From: Candolleomyces eurysporus
Taxonomy: Eukaryota > Basidiomycota > Agaricomycetes > Agaricales > Psathyrellaceae
Assembly: GCA_027579435.1 (NCBI GenBank)
Contig: JANBPK010000940.1
Coordinates: 27,812-91,811, forward strand
Length of the DNA stretch: 64,000 bases
Direction: 5' to 3'
Part shown: piece after piece, positions 23,105-35,695 of the stretch
Position numbering within the stretch: the stretch's first letter is position 1
How the letters are laid out: every line of letters starts with the position of its first letter
Program-made: the position numbers and the translations under genes
Notes under the pieces: model-generated
The model's database searches: none
What the model was told of the DNA's origin: nothing
What the model saw: only the letters and a program-made list of their open reading frames with translations

Positions 23105-23165
23105 AAGGGCGACCACAGAGATGAAGGCAAGAAGAAAGAAGGGTTGGACCCACAAACATGCACTC

Positions 23166-23223
23166 CTCCCGCGCTCGGACCACTGCTGTACACTGCTGTA
23201 CCTGGCGCGTGTCTAGACGCCGG
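23166..23223 (-). promoter_or_regulatory. Two-part NLR promoter-like element, NLR4
   Basis: CCCGCGCTCGGACC and GGCGCGTGTCTAGACGCCGG on the plus strand, 62 bp from the NLR4 ATG. A 10-bp direct repeat (CACTGCTGTA) widens the gap between the halves. Confidence 0.6.
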
Positions 23224-23235
23224 CAAAAATTGGAA

Positions 23236-24330
23236 CGCGTGAGAATCGGCAAGAACGGCTCACTACGTCATGTCCTTTCAATCACGAAACCTCGCGATCG
23301 CCATGATTTCTCACTCAAACGCTGTAGCTCGCCGTCTCTCTAGAAATTCAAGAGCCGATCAATCGNAAACTGAAATCTGCTCCGAGCCCGATTTGCTTTG
23401 AGAATCCAAACCTGCATCAAAAGACGCCAGGGGTGCTCTCCGTCATCTGCAGGTCCCTGCTGAAGTGCTTGACGCTATATCCACCTTCGTCCTACCTATA
23501 TGCCGCAGCCAAATCGAGAGGGCACTGTCCATCCAGTCGGGAGAGATACGACAGGGTCGACATCAGGAGGGGTCATACCATACAAAGTCCCAGGCGAAGA
23601 AATAGTTCGGGAAACGCTATATCAATTGTGTTCATACTCTGATCTCCACTCTTGCCGACGTTAGACAGTACAACTTTGAATGGAACAAATGGACCAACTA
23701 CCACGCCACGCCGTTTCAGCTGGTTTGTTCAGAAACACACTCCAACCCTGGAGTCACTATCTCTCAGGCGACGCGTGCCCTGTTCATTCCGGACATGTTA
23801 CTTCCAAATGCATAAGTTTGATCCAAACGACCCTTTCGTCCATTGGGGCTCAGACAACAGCTGGTGGGGCGGTGGGCTTCCGAAAACTACAGCATGCAAC
23901 GACGGGGTTGAGACAACTCAAGGGGCCTCTTCAGATTGTTTCCGATTTCCTTTCTGCTCACTTGAACGCCCTCGAGTTGATGACTTTTGCATTCGACGCA
24001 CGTTTGTGCCGTCTTGCCAACATTCTCAAACACCAGTGGCAGTGGGTTGGCGCAGTACATGTCGATGCCGCTGACGAGCTTGGAGATGCGCATCGACGCT
24101 TCGAGTCTCCACTTCCTCAGCTTAACGGCGAGGAGGTTGCCGTGATTCAGAGTTTGAAGCTGGAGTTTGTGGATGGACACAGATGTCGGGGTACGTATGT
24201 GATTCGGTATGTTATTATCAGCTTTAGCATGAGATGGTGCTTACTTTTTGTTGTAACGTCGACTCGTTTCAAGATCTCGATGCTTTTGGGTTTGGTGAAG
24301 TGTATTGAGATCTTCGGCGTCTAGTTATGT
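23236..24330 (+). pseudogene. F5: F-box/RNI-like gene, decayed
   Basis: 5' signature GAGAATCGGCAAGAACGGCT near 23242; F-box-like remnant VLSVICRS near 23432-23455; then a jump near 23580 into PGEEIV..YINCVHTLIS-like sequence. RNI-like segments follow, including a 214-codon open stretch at 23680-24324 that mixes frames relative to paralogs. N at 23366. Most of the centre is missing. It converges on NLR5. Confidence 0.5.
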
Positions 24331-24659
24331 CACCAGCTGCTGGTGGACTCTGGACAGCCGCTTTTGAAGAGATACTCGTGCCCATGCCCCCGGCCCCGAT
24401 CCCATTGAAGAGCTGGGCCCCTGACCGAGAGTGAGGCATGCGTCGCAGGAATATTTTTCTTACATCAAGGACGGGCTGTCACGCTTGGAGACGACCCATG
24501 AAGAGTCAAGATACACGATCTATGGTATTGATGACCTCTTCCATTCATTGCTCAGATCTACACGAACCTGATGCTTCTCGCTCGCTCTGTTCCCTTCTCA
24601 TTTTCCCTCCCAACTCGTCACCTGATTTCGATTCGAGCAATTGTATTTTCATTTCTTAA

Positions 24660-24768
24660 CTTCTTGCTCTCGCATTGAAATCGAGCATAATCGATAATTA
24701 TTGGACTCTTGGCATCTCGTAGCGTTGTAGCTTCGGAAGTCTACTAATATAAGCTATCCTGTACCTGT
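24660..24768. repeat. Convergent 3' block, copy 5
   Basis: A more diverged copy of the block (TAATCGATAATTATTGGACT core), between F5 and NLR5. Confidence 0.65.
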
Positions 24769-24941
24769 ACCCTTGGGTCCTTGATCTGTGATAAGAGAAT
24801 GATGTAACAACAGAACGATGGGGGATAGAGCAACAGGGGAGAGCAGAGAGGTATTCAGTGAGGTTCGTATTCGTGCCGTGAGGCCGCGACCGGTCGTTGT
24901 TCCCCACATCTTGACGAGGAAAAGGAAGAATGAGAAATGGC

Positions 24942-27180
24942 TTAGAGCTTCTCCTCGAACCCATATTCCTGACATCTTTCCTTCCACCGATCAAAATACA
25001 GTTTCACAATATCTGCCAAATCATGCTCCTGAAGATCATTCTAGAGAGGAAACAGGAATTAGTTCAACATTCCAATGAAAAGAGATATTCATACATTGAG
25101 GCGTTGGATAGCATCAGATGTAAAGCGCACCAAGCTAGACCATATATTGAACGGATCCGTCTCAACATGGGATGAGAGTCTTTCGTCTATTCTCCCCCAT
25201 CCATTGTGGCGGGTGAAGTCAATAAGTTGAAAATTGTCGACATATTTGGTTTGGTTGCCAGAGTAGCGAATCAGTGCATCAATGATCATAGAAAGGCTCC
25301 CTAGTTGAAAAAGGATGTTAGAGACTTGATCAGGATAGATCTCGGTGACTCACAGTCCTCCAAGAAATCTTCCTGTTGAAGTAACTTCTGAAGACAAGAT
25401 TCTACCACATACTGCCGAACCCGCGTTTGCGAAACAAATAAGTCCTGAGCACGAAACCTGCTGTCCAAAAACTCGGAGAATGACCGGTGGTAGAAATGTA
25501 ACTGCTCCCACACCCTGGTTATTGTGGGATCTTGACGCACGAAGACGAGTGAGTACAGGTCGGAAAAAAGGACTTGATCACCTCCCTCTTCAAGGCTGAG
25601 GATTTCATCGAAATTGCGAGTGCTATGTGGGAGCCCGAACCGATAGTCGGAATTCATCTGATGTGCCCGAATAAGTAGAAGAAAATCTCGTCCTCGATTG
25701 GTGTCAACTGCCTCGTATAATTGCTTTGCGCTGGAAAGAATGTTCCTGTAAAGGATATCGAGGGGCTCCAATGGTCGAGTGTGTTGACTACCTTCAGGAG
25801 TCCAGTCGATGATTGCCCTGAGTCTGTCCACCGGGGAGCCGCGGCGCTCTGATACATATTTAACCACCGTTGCAGCGTAGATGAACTGTCCTGAGGCCGT
25901 CGCCACGAGCTTCTCGATGTCTTCCTTTGTAGGCCATAGATGAGAGCGCGCTCGGCGGTCGCGGCTTCGACTGCCGATCCCACGAAGTCTAATCCACAGA
26001 TAGCGACGAATATCACCTGTAGCATCGTACATGTCACTGAGCTTCATGTGGAATGCGAGTTGATACAGATAGCCTTCCGGGTCGTTGTCCAGCGCGGTAC
26101 GGATGGCCCATTCCGGTCTGCTGGCGATGAAAATGCGGAATGGGAGATCGTTATCAAGGAGGCAATGTTTGATGGCGGATAACAGTTCTGATTGGTTTTC
26201 TTCCCCGGAGCATTCGTCAAGGCCGTCGATNNCAGGATGGCATNGGGGGAAATTACTGCTGTCTAGGCCCCCCCTTGCACAGGCATGCTGGAAGGGGGTG
26301 ACTATGAGAGCGTCCATCTGAGTTCCAATAGCTTTCTCGAAGATGAGTGGGTCATCTTCGATGGCCTCTCCAATGGCATGACGGAGGGCAGAATTGCGTC
26401 GTCCTAGCTGGTAAGCGATGGTCGGCACGATGTGAGTCAAGTTATTTCGAGTGGGGTCTCCCGCGGAAAAGAAGAATGCCGACCCCAGGGTATTGGACTT
26501 CAAACATTTTCCGGCGATTGTCTGCTGTAACGCTGATTTGCCCGCTCCTGCCGCACCGGTCATACATAGCAAACGTTGGGGGGCTTCACGATCTTGGATC
26601 CAATCCATAAGCTCCTTGGTAACCTCGATACGAGTGTCTTCATCGCATTTCGGTGGATCAAATCGAGCCCTCGAGTCGTGAAGAGCGTTGGAAGCTATAT
26701 TTTCCAAGAGCATCTTCCAGCCTGTCAGGGCAAGGTCAGTCGCAGTCGAAAAAGATTCTGCAAGCGTCTCCACATACCTTCTTTCCGACTATCCTGAGCA
26801 TTATGAACAGGCTGGGACGAATGGAAGTTGACACTGCCGATCTTGAATTTCTGTGCATTCGAGAACATTGACATTGATGGTTTGCGCTGGGCCGTGAGTG
26901 GTGGATGTCCGTTTGTCCTTTCAGTCGTTGATGGCTCTGCATCAGAATTGGGCAATGGCGGGTCCTCCGATGCGTTAACCATGGACGTAGCTGCCATGGT
27001 GGATCCCTCGGGTTTCCCCAACGGTGCTGGGGCATGTACGTTATTTGGGGGGCCATCCACGGTTAGTATATCATGGGCAATTGGCTCCTTATCTCTCTGA
27101 TTCCCGTCGGATGACCGGAACAGGGATCCCAAACCAGTAAAGATAGACTTGAGGCGGCGTCTCTTGGACTTCGGGGGCAT
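24942..27180 (-). CDS. NLR5: NACHT STAND protein, apparently intact
   Basis: Exons 27180-26778, 26722-25354, 25299-25095 and 25040-24942; about 690 residues once the three N characters at 26231-26232 and 26244 are dropped (they fall between conserved Walker B codons and add exactly one codon). MPP-type N-terminus (MPPKSKRRRLKS) with a conserved internal ATG in a strong context (GATCCACCATGG). The motif SMFSNAQKF is followed by MTGAAGAGKSALQQ, IDGLDECSGEENQ, SRPEWAIRTAL and the tail YFDRWKERCQEYGF, ending after a few residues with no acidic extension. Upstream lies element A, as for NLR1, so NLR1 and NLR5 share unit type. Confidence 0.88.
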
Positions 27181-27275
27181 GGGAGTTAAGAAGCAACTTG
27201 AACGAGGGCTACGGCCTGGGAAGGTTGAAATGACAGCCCTCTGTTACTGATCATGAGCAGACACATCAAAGACAC

Positions 27276-27332
27276 GTTCCCGCGCTCGGCCCTTCATCAA
27301 GCCAATTTAGCAGGCGCTTATCTAGGCGCTGC
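27276..27332 (-). promoter_or_regulatory. Two-part NLR promoter-like element, NLR5
   Basis: CCCGCGCTCGGCCC and GGCGCTTATCTAGGCGC on the plus strand, 96 bp from the NLR5 ATG, in the NLR1 variant form. Confidence 0.6.
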
Positions 27333-28450
27333 TCTCTCATCTTGAAATGGTGGCTGCTGTTTCTCCCGGCGATGATTTCCAGGTGCAATGGGGGAAGAAC
27401 GGCCACAAGCTCAGTATTTCGGCTTAAACTCATCTATGATAGCTATCTCTTGAAGCTTTCAGGTTCATTAGAACAAACCACCGACCAGGGCGGGTTATGA
27501 CTCCAGAAGGAGAGAATTGGAAGGTCACAAGGTCAGTATCTAGGGTTGGACAAATGTCAATAGACATACAACACAAAATGCTTATGAGCCAATCGTTTCG
27601 TCAGTCAGCAATGAGCAGTGTCCAGTAGAAAGTGAAGTGTCCCTGTCGCTGGATGTGACCTACGGTCTGGATCTCACCGACAACCCACAAGCGAGGGTCG
27701 GAGACGAGAGATGAAGACCTGCACACAGTGTATACTAGATCAGTACGCCCTCTCGGATCCTTTCAATCCGATTCTCTCGCCTTTCTTCTAGCCTCGGACT
27801 CGACGACAGCACCTGTACGTGTTGAAAAACATCAAATTAACCGAGCAGTTGGCAGCAAGAGCGAAGTACCTGGTTAGGACCATCTACTATCTCAGCGAGT
27901 CGACAAATGGCATCAGCGGCGCAGAGAGAGGGAAACAACAGAGATGAGTCGAGTCTAGGCAAGTCCTTCAATTTGGATATTCGTGAGTGTGTTTAACCTT
28001 TCCTTTCGTCGTTGGACCTGAATTCTGAAAATACAATTCAGAGATCAGTCAGCATCAAACAACATTCCAGTAAGAAGTTCAACCACTCGATAAAGACGCT
28101 GCAAAAATGCTAGCTGGGAGTGATATACTCAGGAAAGGTTGAAGGGTGGATGGAGGCATAGTGGAATCATGCTAAAGCGAGTTGATTGAAGTAATCGTAG
28201 CTGAAGAGAATGATAAGTACAAAGCTGAAGGTCAAGGCGAATATGCAGCATTGACTACAAGCTGAGACTGACTTTCATCTGTCTTCGCAAGCAGAATAAA
28301 CTCACCAGGAGGTAGAGGGAAACATTAGGAAAAAGCGCAGAAGCGTCAACTGCATGAATCGGAAATATCAATGAAGCACTTGCGTCAGTAAAGATAGCTG
28401 TTATGCTCGCTGGGGTGATAGACGGGGCCTTGACATTCAGGATAGACTGG
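27330..28450 (-). pseudogene. Element A copy 3, internally deleted
   Basis: Starts like copy 2 right next to the NLR promoter, but the C-terminal exon and the Cys-rich segment are missing: the sequence jumps near 27385 to the CTCAGTATTTCGGC region. From 27.4 to 28.45 kb it follows copies 1 and 2 without an open frame. Unknown function, certainly not a working gene here. Confidence 0.45.
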
Positions 28451-28539
28451 GCCCAACAGATAGGATGCAGCCATAACGAATTGAAACAAGATTTACAGCT
28501 TGAAAAGAGCAGTGCTGGTTAATTTGGAAGCCCGGGAAG

Positions 28540-30270
28540 GCGTGTGAGAATCGGCAACAATGGATCACGACGTCATGACAATCCTTTCTTCCAACCACAA
28601 AACCTCTCGCTATCGCTACGATTTCACGCTCAAGCGTGGTGGCTCGCTCTCTCTCAAGGCAAAACTCAAGAAGGAGCTGATCAATCGAGAAGGCAAATCT
28701 CCTCCGAGCCCGATTTGCAACCCCAGCTTGAAGATTCGAAGAATGCAAAGCCTGCATCAAAAGGCACCAGAGGGTGCTTCTCGTCGTCTGCGGGATCCCT
28801 GCTGGAGTGTTTGGCGCTATATTCACCTACGTCCTACGCAGATGTCGCTATTACACTGAGAGGGATCTGCTCATCCTGTCGGGAGAAACACAAGAGGGTC
28901 GATATCAGGAGGGGTTTTAAGGAGTAAACGCATCTGTAGGGTCGTGTTAAGTGAGTAGCATGCTTGCATCCATTCCGAGTGACTTTATAACAGTTGCACA
29001 GGCGGGCCTGGTGAAAGGCCCAACGTCAAGCCGCACACTTTCCAGAAGCGAACGGCGAATACGCTCTTCAACCTGGACTTCACTCTGTAGAAATACGAGG
29101 CTAATTCGTTCTGCGTCTTGCTCTCTTGCCCATCCTTCTCTGAGATGGGCCACGGTCACCGCCTCATAAACGAAGACGTTCTGCAACATATCTGCCCACA
29201 TCTGTCCCCAGAAACGTTACGCAGTGCCTCTACCGTCTATCCAGTCTTCTATGAGGGGTGGATCAAGGAGAAAGGGCTGATAAGGAGTCAAAGCGTCTGT
29301 GGGGCCACGTTCAGTGAGTTACAATGTTCTTATGCATTTCTTTTGATCTAATGAACGTGCAATAGGGAGACTCAGTGGATTTCGGGCGTCATGAAATGCG
29401 TCCACATCAAGCCGTGGCTCGTAATGCTGAAGACGGACACATACCAGAGCCGAATGGAGAACGTGCTCAAGAGCGTCGCAGTGTTCCTTCTACCCAGCAT
29501 ATATATGGGACCAGGCGAGGAGACGGTTCGAGAAGCGCATGGAGAAGGCTACCAACCGCGTCAGCACCCTGATATCCGCTTTCACCAATGTCAGAGAGTA
29601 CCACGTCGAGTCTCACAACTACCACGCCAGCTTGTACCTGTCGTTCCTGCAAACGGGCTGGAATGGCACGCTCACGCACCTCTCAATCCACGTTTCACTC
29701 CTTCGTCACCGCCAAGCGTCCACACCTCACCGACATCTACATCTGCCTCAGCTCCGGTGACCTAACCGACAGGAAATCGACATCCACGGATGCTTAACTT
29801 CAAGGACACCTTGACCTCGATCTCGACCCAGACGACACCAAGCTTCGACAGCTTGAAGCTCTTCCGTCCTCACCTTCGCGCTATGCCCCTCACCATCCCC
29901 TTCGGCGGAGCCCAACTCTGCATTGATTCATAAGCATTCTGCCGCTTTGTGCAGAGACACGCTGCGACACTCGAGTCATCATCCCTCAAGACCACACGCT
30001 GTGCCGTACACTGGCTCCAAATAATCCTTTCCTTCATTCGGGCTCTGACGACACCTGCTGGTGGTGGTGGTGGTGGTGGTGGTGGTGGTAGGCTTCCGGA
30101 GCTCTAGCATATGGCAGTGGTGTTGAGGCTTCTCAAAGCCCTTCTCTCCCTCGTCTCAGATTTTCTTGCTGCTTACTTGACCAGCCTCAAGTCTATAACG
30201 TCAATGGACAGGGCGCTGGATTGGCAGAATGTGTGTGCTGTCTTGCTGGCTTTCTCAGCCACCGGTGCGA
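28540..30270 (+). pseudogene. F6a: F-box/RNI-like gene, the fullest 5' half
   Basis: Best 5' half in the window. N-terminal coiled-coil-like LKRGGSLSLKAKLKKEL (28630-28680), degraded F-box near 28780-28850, then ATG at 29142 opening GHRLINEDVLQHICPHLSPE (F-box-like) to about 29310. The conserved intron lies at about 29311-29364, followed by KCVHIKPWLVM (29397-29430), and then frame changes across a partial IDIHLDGF region near 29770. Low-complexity GGT repeats lie at 30057-30090. RNI sequence stops at 30270, where an NLR fragment is fused in. Confidence 0.55.
30057..30092. repeat. GGT trinucleotide repeat
   Basis: About eleven tandem GGT units inside F6a. The other F-box copies have only two to four at the same place. 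Confidence 0.9.
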
Positions 30271-30274
30271 CTGG

Positions 30275-30405
30275 GCAAGTGTTGGGGGGCTTCACGATCT
30301 TGAATCCAATCCATGAGCTCTTTGGTAACCTCAACACGAGTGTCTTCATTGCACTTTGGTGCATTGAATCGAGCACGAGAATTGTGAAGAGCGTTGGGAG
30401 CTAAT
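30275..30405 (-). pseudogene. NLR exon 2 fragment inside F6
   Basis: About 130 bp whose minus strand reads ALHNSRARFNAPKCNEDTR and on to DWIQDREAPQ, matching the start of NLR exon 2 just before Walker A. It is flanked by F6 and non-NLR sequence on both sides and has no promoter, Walker motifs or splice sites. It is debris from an ectopic exchange. Confidence 0.85.
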
Positions 30406-31340
30406 GGGTCGTCCATGTCAAATGCTTCAGAGCTTACCGTCACCTCTCGTCCTCAGAAGTCTGGGCATGATTGTAGTTTGAGTACTGTCTTATCCTTCTC
30501 TCTGCAGTCTAATAGATTGTACCATTCTTAGCTGTGCCTCTGTCACCAAGGGAGATGACTAGGATTGTTCAGTGACAACAGGTGTGTTTGGCAACAAGAT
30601 CGGTAGCTCTTACTACGCTGGCAGCGCCCGGATAAATACAAGGTCCATGAGCCAAGCCATGAAACATTACGGGAAAATGAGACACAAGGAAGGGAGCAGC
30701 ACCGAGCAGACAAAGGATCAGCGCGGCGATGAGGATGACAAAATCGTGCAGCTCTCGACTGGTTCAAGATGTGGACTCTCTCCGTCGTTTGGATCCTGCC
30801 CGAATTCAACAGAGCTAACTCTCCTTGAAACCACACCGCTCAGCCAGTTTGTGGAGAAACATGCTACGACGTTGAACTCGTTATCCCTAAAGATGACATG
30901 GTGCGCTGAACATTCCCAACATGTCGCTCCTCGAACGTCTCAATTGCATACAAATAATCTTCTCCCCCATTTTGGCTCCGATAACAGGTACTACCACTAT
31001 TCGTGGTGGGGGTGGTGGGCCGCCGGAACTGCGGGATGTGGCAATGGTGTCGAGGCCACTCAATCTGAAGGATGCCGTTGAGGAGCTCAGAGATGCGCAG
31101 TGACATGCCCGCAAGTTTTCAGTGTAGTGGCGGGGAAGTTACCGGGGCTGCAGAGTTTGAAGCTGGAGCTTGTGAATGGGACGCGGACGTCGGGCATGGT
31201 AATTAGGTACGTTGTTGTCAGTTTTCTTACTAGGTAGCTCATCATTGACTCATGATAGTCATAGCGTCGACTCGAGTTCGTTCAGGATTTCGATGCGCTT
31301 GGGCTTGATGGGGAGCATTGGAATCTATTATGCGACGTCC
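30405..31340 (+). pseudogene. F6b: block P scrap fused to F-box/RNI 3' fragment
   Basis: About 30405-30640 has no recognisable content. Near 30690-30775 is the block P peptide DDKIVQLSTGSRCG, here with no methyltransferase fragment in front. From about 30790 the frame becomes RNI-like (LNSLSKMTW-type sequence, then LPELRDVAMV). It has the usual late-intron region near 31205-31260 and the C-terminal block to about 31340. It converges on NLR6. Confidence 0.45.
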
Positions 31341-31639
31341 AGTTATGGCACCAGGTTTCGGCAGAGCTTGGGTGGCTGCTTTTGAAGAGATACTCGTGCC
31401 CTGTCTCCCCGATCTCAATTCCATTACACTCTCATCCTACAGTGCCTCATTGCAAATAGTTCTCTTCTTCAGAGGATGGACCAGTCATGCTTGGAGAGAA
31501 TGCATATTTATGATTTTTACGAACCATTCAATATGCTGCTCAGATCTCGGCAAATCTAACGCCTCTCGCTCTTGCTTCCTCTTCCTCTTCCCTCACCGCA
31601 CCTCGTCACCTGGTTTCGGTTCGGGCAGTTCTTTACTTG

Positions 31640-31715
31640 TTAAGTTTCTGCTCTCGAACGCATGCACATCTAGGATAATTGATAATTATTGTGCTTACTT
31701 TATCCTCGGGTCCTG
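31640..31715. repeat. Convergent 3' block, copy 6 (shortened)
   Basis: Keeps the first half of the block (GCACATCTAGGATAATTGAT), then skips to TTTATCCTCGGG. About 50 bp of the usual second half are missing. Confidence 0.65.
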
Positions 31716-31873
31716 AATCTGAAATAAGATAATGATATGTCAACAGAATGATGGGGGGTAGAGCGACGGAAGAGAGCAGATAGGTACTCGATGAGGTTCG
31801 CAAGCATGTCGCGAAGCTATGACCAATCGTAATCCCCATATCTTAATGAGAACAAGGAAGAATCGGAAATGGT

Positions 31874-34101
31874 TTAGCGCTTTTTGAATCCATATCCCTC
31901 ATATCTTTCCTTCCACTGATCAAAATACGATTGCACGATATTTGCCAACGCGTGCTCATGGAGATCGTCCTAGAGAGGAAACAGAGATTAGCTCGCAATT
32001 CCAATGAAAAGCGATGTTCATACATTAAGGTGTTGGATAGCATCAAACGTAAAGCATGCCAAGTTATCAAAGCTTCTGAACCGATCTTTTTCAACCAGGG
32101 ATGAGAGTTTTTCGTCAATTCTTCCCCATCCTTTATTACGGGTAAAATCAAGGATATGAAGACTGCTGAGACATGTGGTTTGGTTGTCACAGTGGCGACA
32201 CAGCGTCTCGATTATGCCATCAAAGCTCCCTGATCGACGAAGGAATGTCAGTGGCTTGGTCAGGATAGGTCACAGTGACTCACAGTCCTCCAAGAAATCT
32301 TCCCGTTGAAGTAACTTCTGGAGACAAGACTCTACCACATACTGGCGAACCCGCGTCTCCGAAACAAATAAGTGCTGAGCGCGAAGCTCGCTGTCCAGAA
32401 ACTCGGAGAACGACCGGTGGTAAAAATGCATCACCTCCCACATCTTGGTCCATCTCAGGTCTCGACGAAAGACGACGAGTGAGTGCAGATCAGAAAAAAG
32501 GACTTGATGACCTCCCTCTTCAAGGCCGATGATTTCATCGAAATTGCGAGTGCTATGTTGGACACCGTTGATGCGATAGCCAGAATTCATCTGGTGTGCC
32601 CGGACAAGTGAGAGAAAATCTCGTCCCTGGTTGGTGTCGACTCCTTCATACAATTCCTTCGCGTTAGAAAGAATGTTCCTGTAAAGGATATCGAGGAGCT
32701 CAAACGGCCGAGTTTGTTGACCACCTTCGGGAGTCCAGTTGATGACTGCCCTGAGTCTATCCACCGGGGAGCCGCGCCGCTCTGATACGTACATGACCAC
32801 CGTTGCAGCGTAGATGAACTGTCCCGAAGCTGCCGCCACGAGCTTCTCGATGTCTTCCTTTGTGGGCCATAGATGAGACTGCGCTCTGGGGTTGTGGCAT
32901 CTACTGCCGATCCCACGAAGTCTAGTCCACAGATAGTGACGTATATCACCTGTGGCATCGTACTTGTCGCTGAGCTTGATGTGGTATGCGAGTGGGTACA
33001 GATAACCTTCCGGGCCGTTGTCCAGCGCGGTGCGGATGGCCCATTCCGGTCTGCTGCCGATGATAATGCGAAATGGGAGATCGTTATCGAGGAGACAGTG
33101 TTTGATGGTGAACAGCAGTTCTGATTGATTGTCTTCCCCGAAGCACTCGTCGAGGCCATCGATTATAATGGCATGGGGGAAGGTGCTGCTGTCAAGGCCC
33201 CCGCTTGCACAGACACGCTGGAAGGGGGTGACTATAAGGGTGTCCATCTGAGTTCCAAGGCGTTTCTTGAAGATGAGTGGGTCCTCTTTGATAGCCTTTC
33301 CAATGGCATCGCGGAGGGCAGGATTGCGTAGGCCTAGCTGGCAAGCGATGGTCGGTACTATTCGGCATAGGTTGTTTCGAGTGGGGTCTGCGGCAGAGAA
33401 GAAGAATGCCGACCCAAGCGTGTTGGAATTTGAGCACTTCTCAGCGATTGTCTGCTGTACCGCCGATTTCCCCCCTCCTGCTGCGCCGGTCATACACAGC
33501 AAACGTTGGGGCCCTTCACGATCTTGAATCCAATCCATGAGCTCCTTGGTGACCTCGACACGAGTGCCTTCATCGCACTTCGGTGCGTCGAATCGAGCAC
33601 GGGAATCGTGAAGAGCGTTGGAGGCTACGCTTTTCAACAGCATATTCCAGCCTGTCGTGGTCAGGGTTTAGTCTGTCACTGAGTAAGGTTCTGTAAAGAT
33701 ATCCTCATACCATCCATCCGGTCATCCTGAGTATTCTGGACGTGCTGAGACGAATCAATGTGCATGTTGTCGACCCTAAAGTTCTGCGCATACGGGAACA
33801 TCGACGTGGTTGCGGTTTGCTCCACGAGTGGTGTGCCTCTGTGGGTTGCCGCTGTGGACGGGCCCACGTTGGCAAAGAAAGGTATCGGAGCCTCGGGTGT
33901 GCTGACCAGGGCCACCTCGAGCCCCGTAGATCCCGCAGGCTTCTCCATCAGCATTGCGCTGCTCACATTGTCTGGGGAGCACTCAGTTGTTGGTGGATCG
34001 TGAGCGATCGATTGCTTGTCTCCGGCACGCCGTTTGGAGGAGAACGGAGCGCCGTTATCAACGACAGACTCGATGCTTCTTTTCTTGGAATTCGAGGACA
34101 T
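31874..34101 (-). CDS. NLR6: NACHT STAND protein, fully open, 686 aa
   Basis: Exons 34101-33711, 33651-32284, 32229-32024 and 31969-31874 give 687 codons including the stop, with no N. Order of parts: MSS-type start and basic SSKRRAGDK (residues 1-40), FPYAQNFRVDNMHI (about 95-115), APKCDEGTRVEV (about 153), Walker A GAAGGGKS (about 186-193; paralogs have GAAGAGKS), Walker B HAIIIDGLDEC (about 290-300), sensor FRIIIGSRPEW (about 324-334), winged-helix-like LWPTKEDIEKLVAAASG, and tail SYFDQWKERYEGYGFKKR. No repeat domain. The upstream two-part element present at all other copies is missing, so expression is uncertain although the frame is intact. Confidence 0.9.
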
Positions 34102-34189
34102 ACAGGGGACTACGGAGATGAAGGCTGGAAGAGAGAAGAGGTTGGACACAGCACCCATGAGCCATGATGCATGAGGTATAGCACTCGTG

Positions 34190-35695
34190 TGAGAATCGGC
34201 AAGAATCGGCAAGAATATTCAAATCCTTTCTCAACCACGACTATCGCCATGATTTCAAGTTCGCGCTCAGGCGTGGTACCTCCCGTCTCTCGGAAAAATT
34301 CAAGGGGAAGCCGATCAATTGAGAAGGGGAATCTCCTCCGAGTCCGATTTGCAACCCATTGGGTGCTCTCCGCCGTTTGCAGGATGCCTGTCGAGGATGC
34401 TTGGCGCTATATTCATCGTCGTCCTGACCAGATACCGCAGCCGAAACGCGAGGAATTTGTCCATCCAGTCGGGAGGAATACAAGAGGGTCAACATTAGGA
34501 GGGGTCATAAGGGGTGGAACCGTCCGGCTCATTTCCAGTGAGTAGCAATGCTCACATCCATTTCGAATGGTTTAAAAACAGTTGAATAGGGAGAAACATG
34601 AGATTGCGGGTCTGGTGAAAGGCATCCACGTCAAGCCGCATTCTTAACAGTGCCAAATGGTGAATACGGTCTTCAACCCGGACTTTACAAAATCCCAGGC
34701 GAAGAAAAGGTTCGAGAACGCTATACCAGCGTGTTCATGCTCTGATCTCCACTCTTCCCCACGTTATAGAGTACGACTTTGAATGGGACGAATTGGCCAG
34801 CTACCACGGCAGGGTGTGAATGCCGTTTCTCCAATCGGCGCTACAGGGCTGGCAGGGCATACTCCCGCACCTCTCCGTCCAGCTCTCTGTCCACCTCCCT
34901 CAACTTGCTCATTTCCTTCGTCATCGTCGAGCTTCCTCACCCCGCCCTCATCTGCCTGGGCTCGGGTGACCGAACCCGAAGGCTGACCGACATCCGCGTC
35001 AACAGATTTTCAGTGTTCTTATACACCCTCAAAGAAACCCAGACGTCGCTTTCGAACCAAACTACACCCACTTTCGAAAGCCTCGAGGCTTCGAGATTCT
35101 TCTAATACCCAGGCACCGTCCCTAGTTTATGCGCCGTGTCTGTCACCATCCACTTCGACAGAGCTCACATCTACTTAACACACACCGTTTCGGCCGGTTC
35201 GTTCAGAAACACGGGGCAACGCTGGAGCCATTTTCCCTCAAGACAACGTGGTGCACTGTCCATTCCGAACGTGTCGCTCCCAAACCCATAAATTGGATCC
35301 AAACGACTCTTTTGTTCATTCGGGTGCAGACAACAACTGGTGTGGTGGTGGGCTTCCGGCACTACAGCGGCGGCGTTGAGATCCCTCATGGCACTTCTCC
35401 ATATCGTCCTCGACCTCCTCTCTGCTCAGTCAGCGATTCCCAAGTCGGTGATGTTGGTGGACAGGGCGTTGGATTTGACGGACGTTTGTGCTGTCTTGCC
35501 GGCGATCTCGAACATAGTGGGTTGGCGCAGTACGTGTCGATCTGCTGAGGAGCTTGGAGATGCACGTCGACGCTGAGTCCCCACTTCTTCAGCTCAAGGG
35601 CGAGGTTGCCGCGGCTTCAGAGTTCGAAGTTGGAGCTTGTGGAGAGGACGCAGATGGCGGGGTATGCTCGTAATTCGGTACGTTTTCTTTTACAC
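34190..35695 (+). pseudogene. F7a: F-box/RNI-like gene, decayed
   Basis: Starts at the CGTGTGAGAATCGGCAAG signature immediately upstream of NLR6, with the usual NLR promoter lost between them. F-box remnant near 34365-34450 (GVLSAVCRMPVEDAWRYI). Then RFENAI and RVHALIS-like sequence near 34700-34750, RNI-like stretches through about 35600, and the late-intron donor near 35680. Many frame shifts. Confidence 0.5.

Noticed and set aside
30057..30092. CRISPR-like or regulatory array at the GGT repeat
   Set aside because: Plain trinucleotide slippage in a coding remnant; no spaced repeats and a eukaryotic context.
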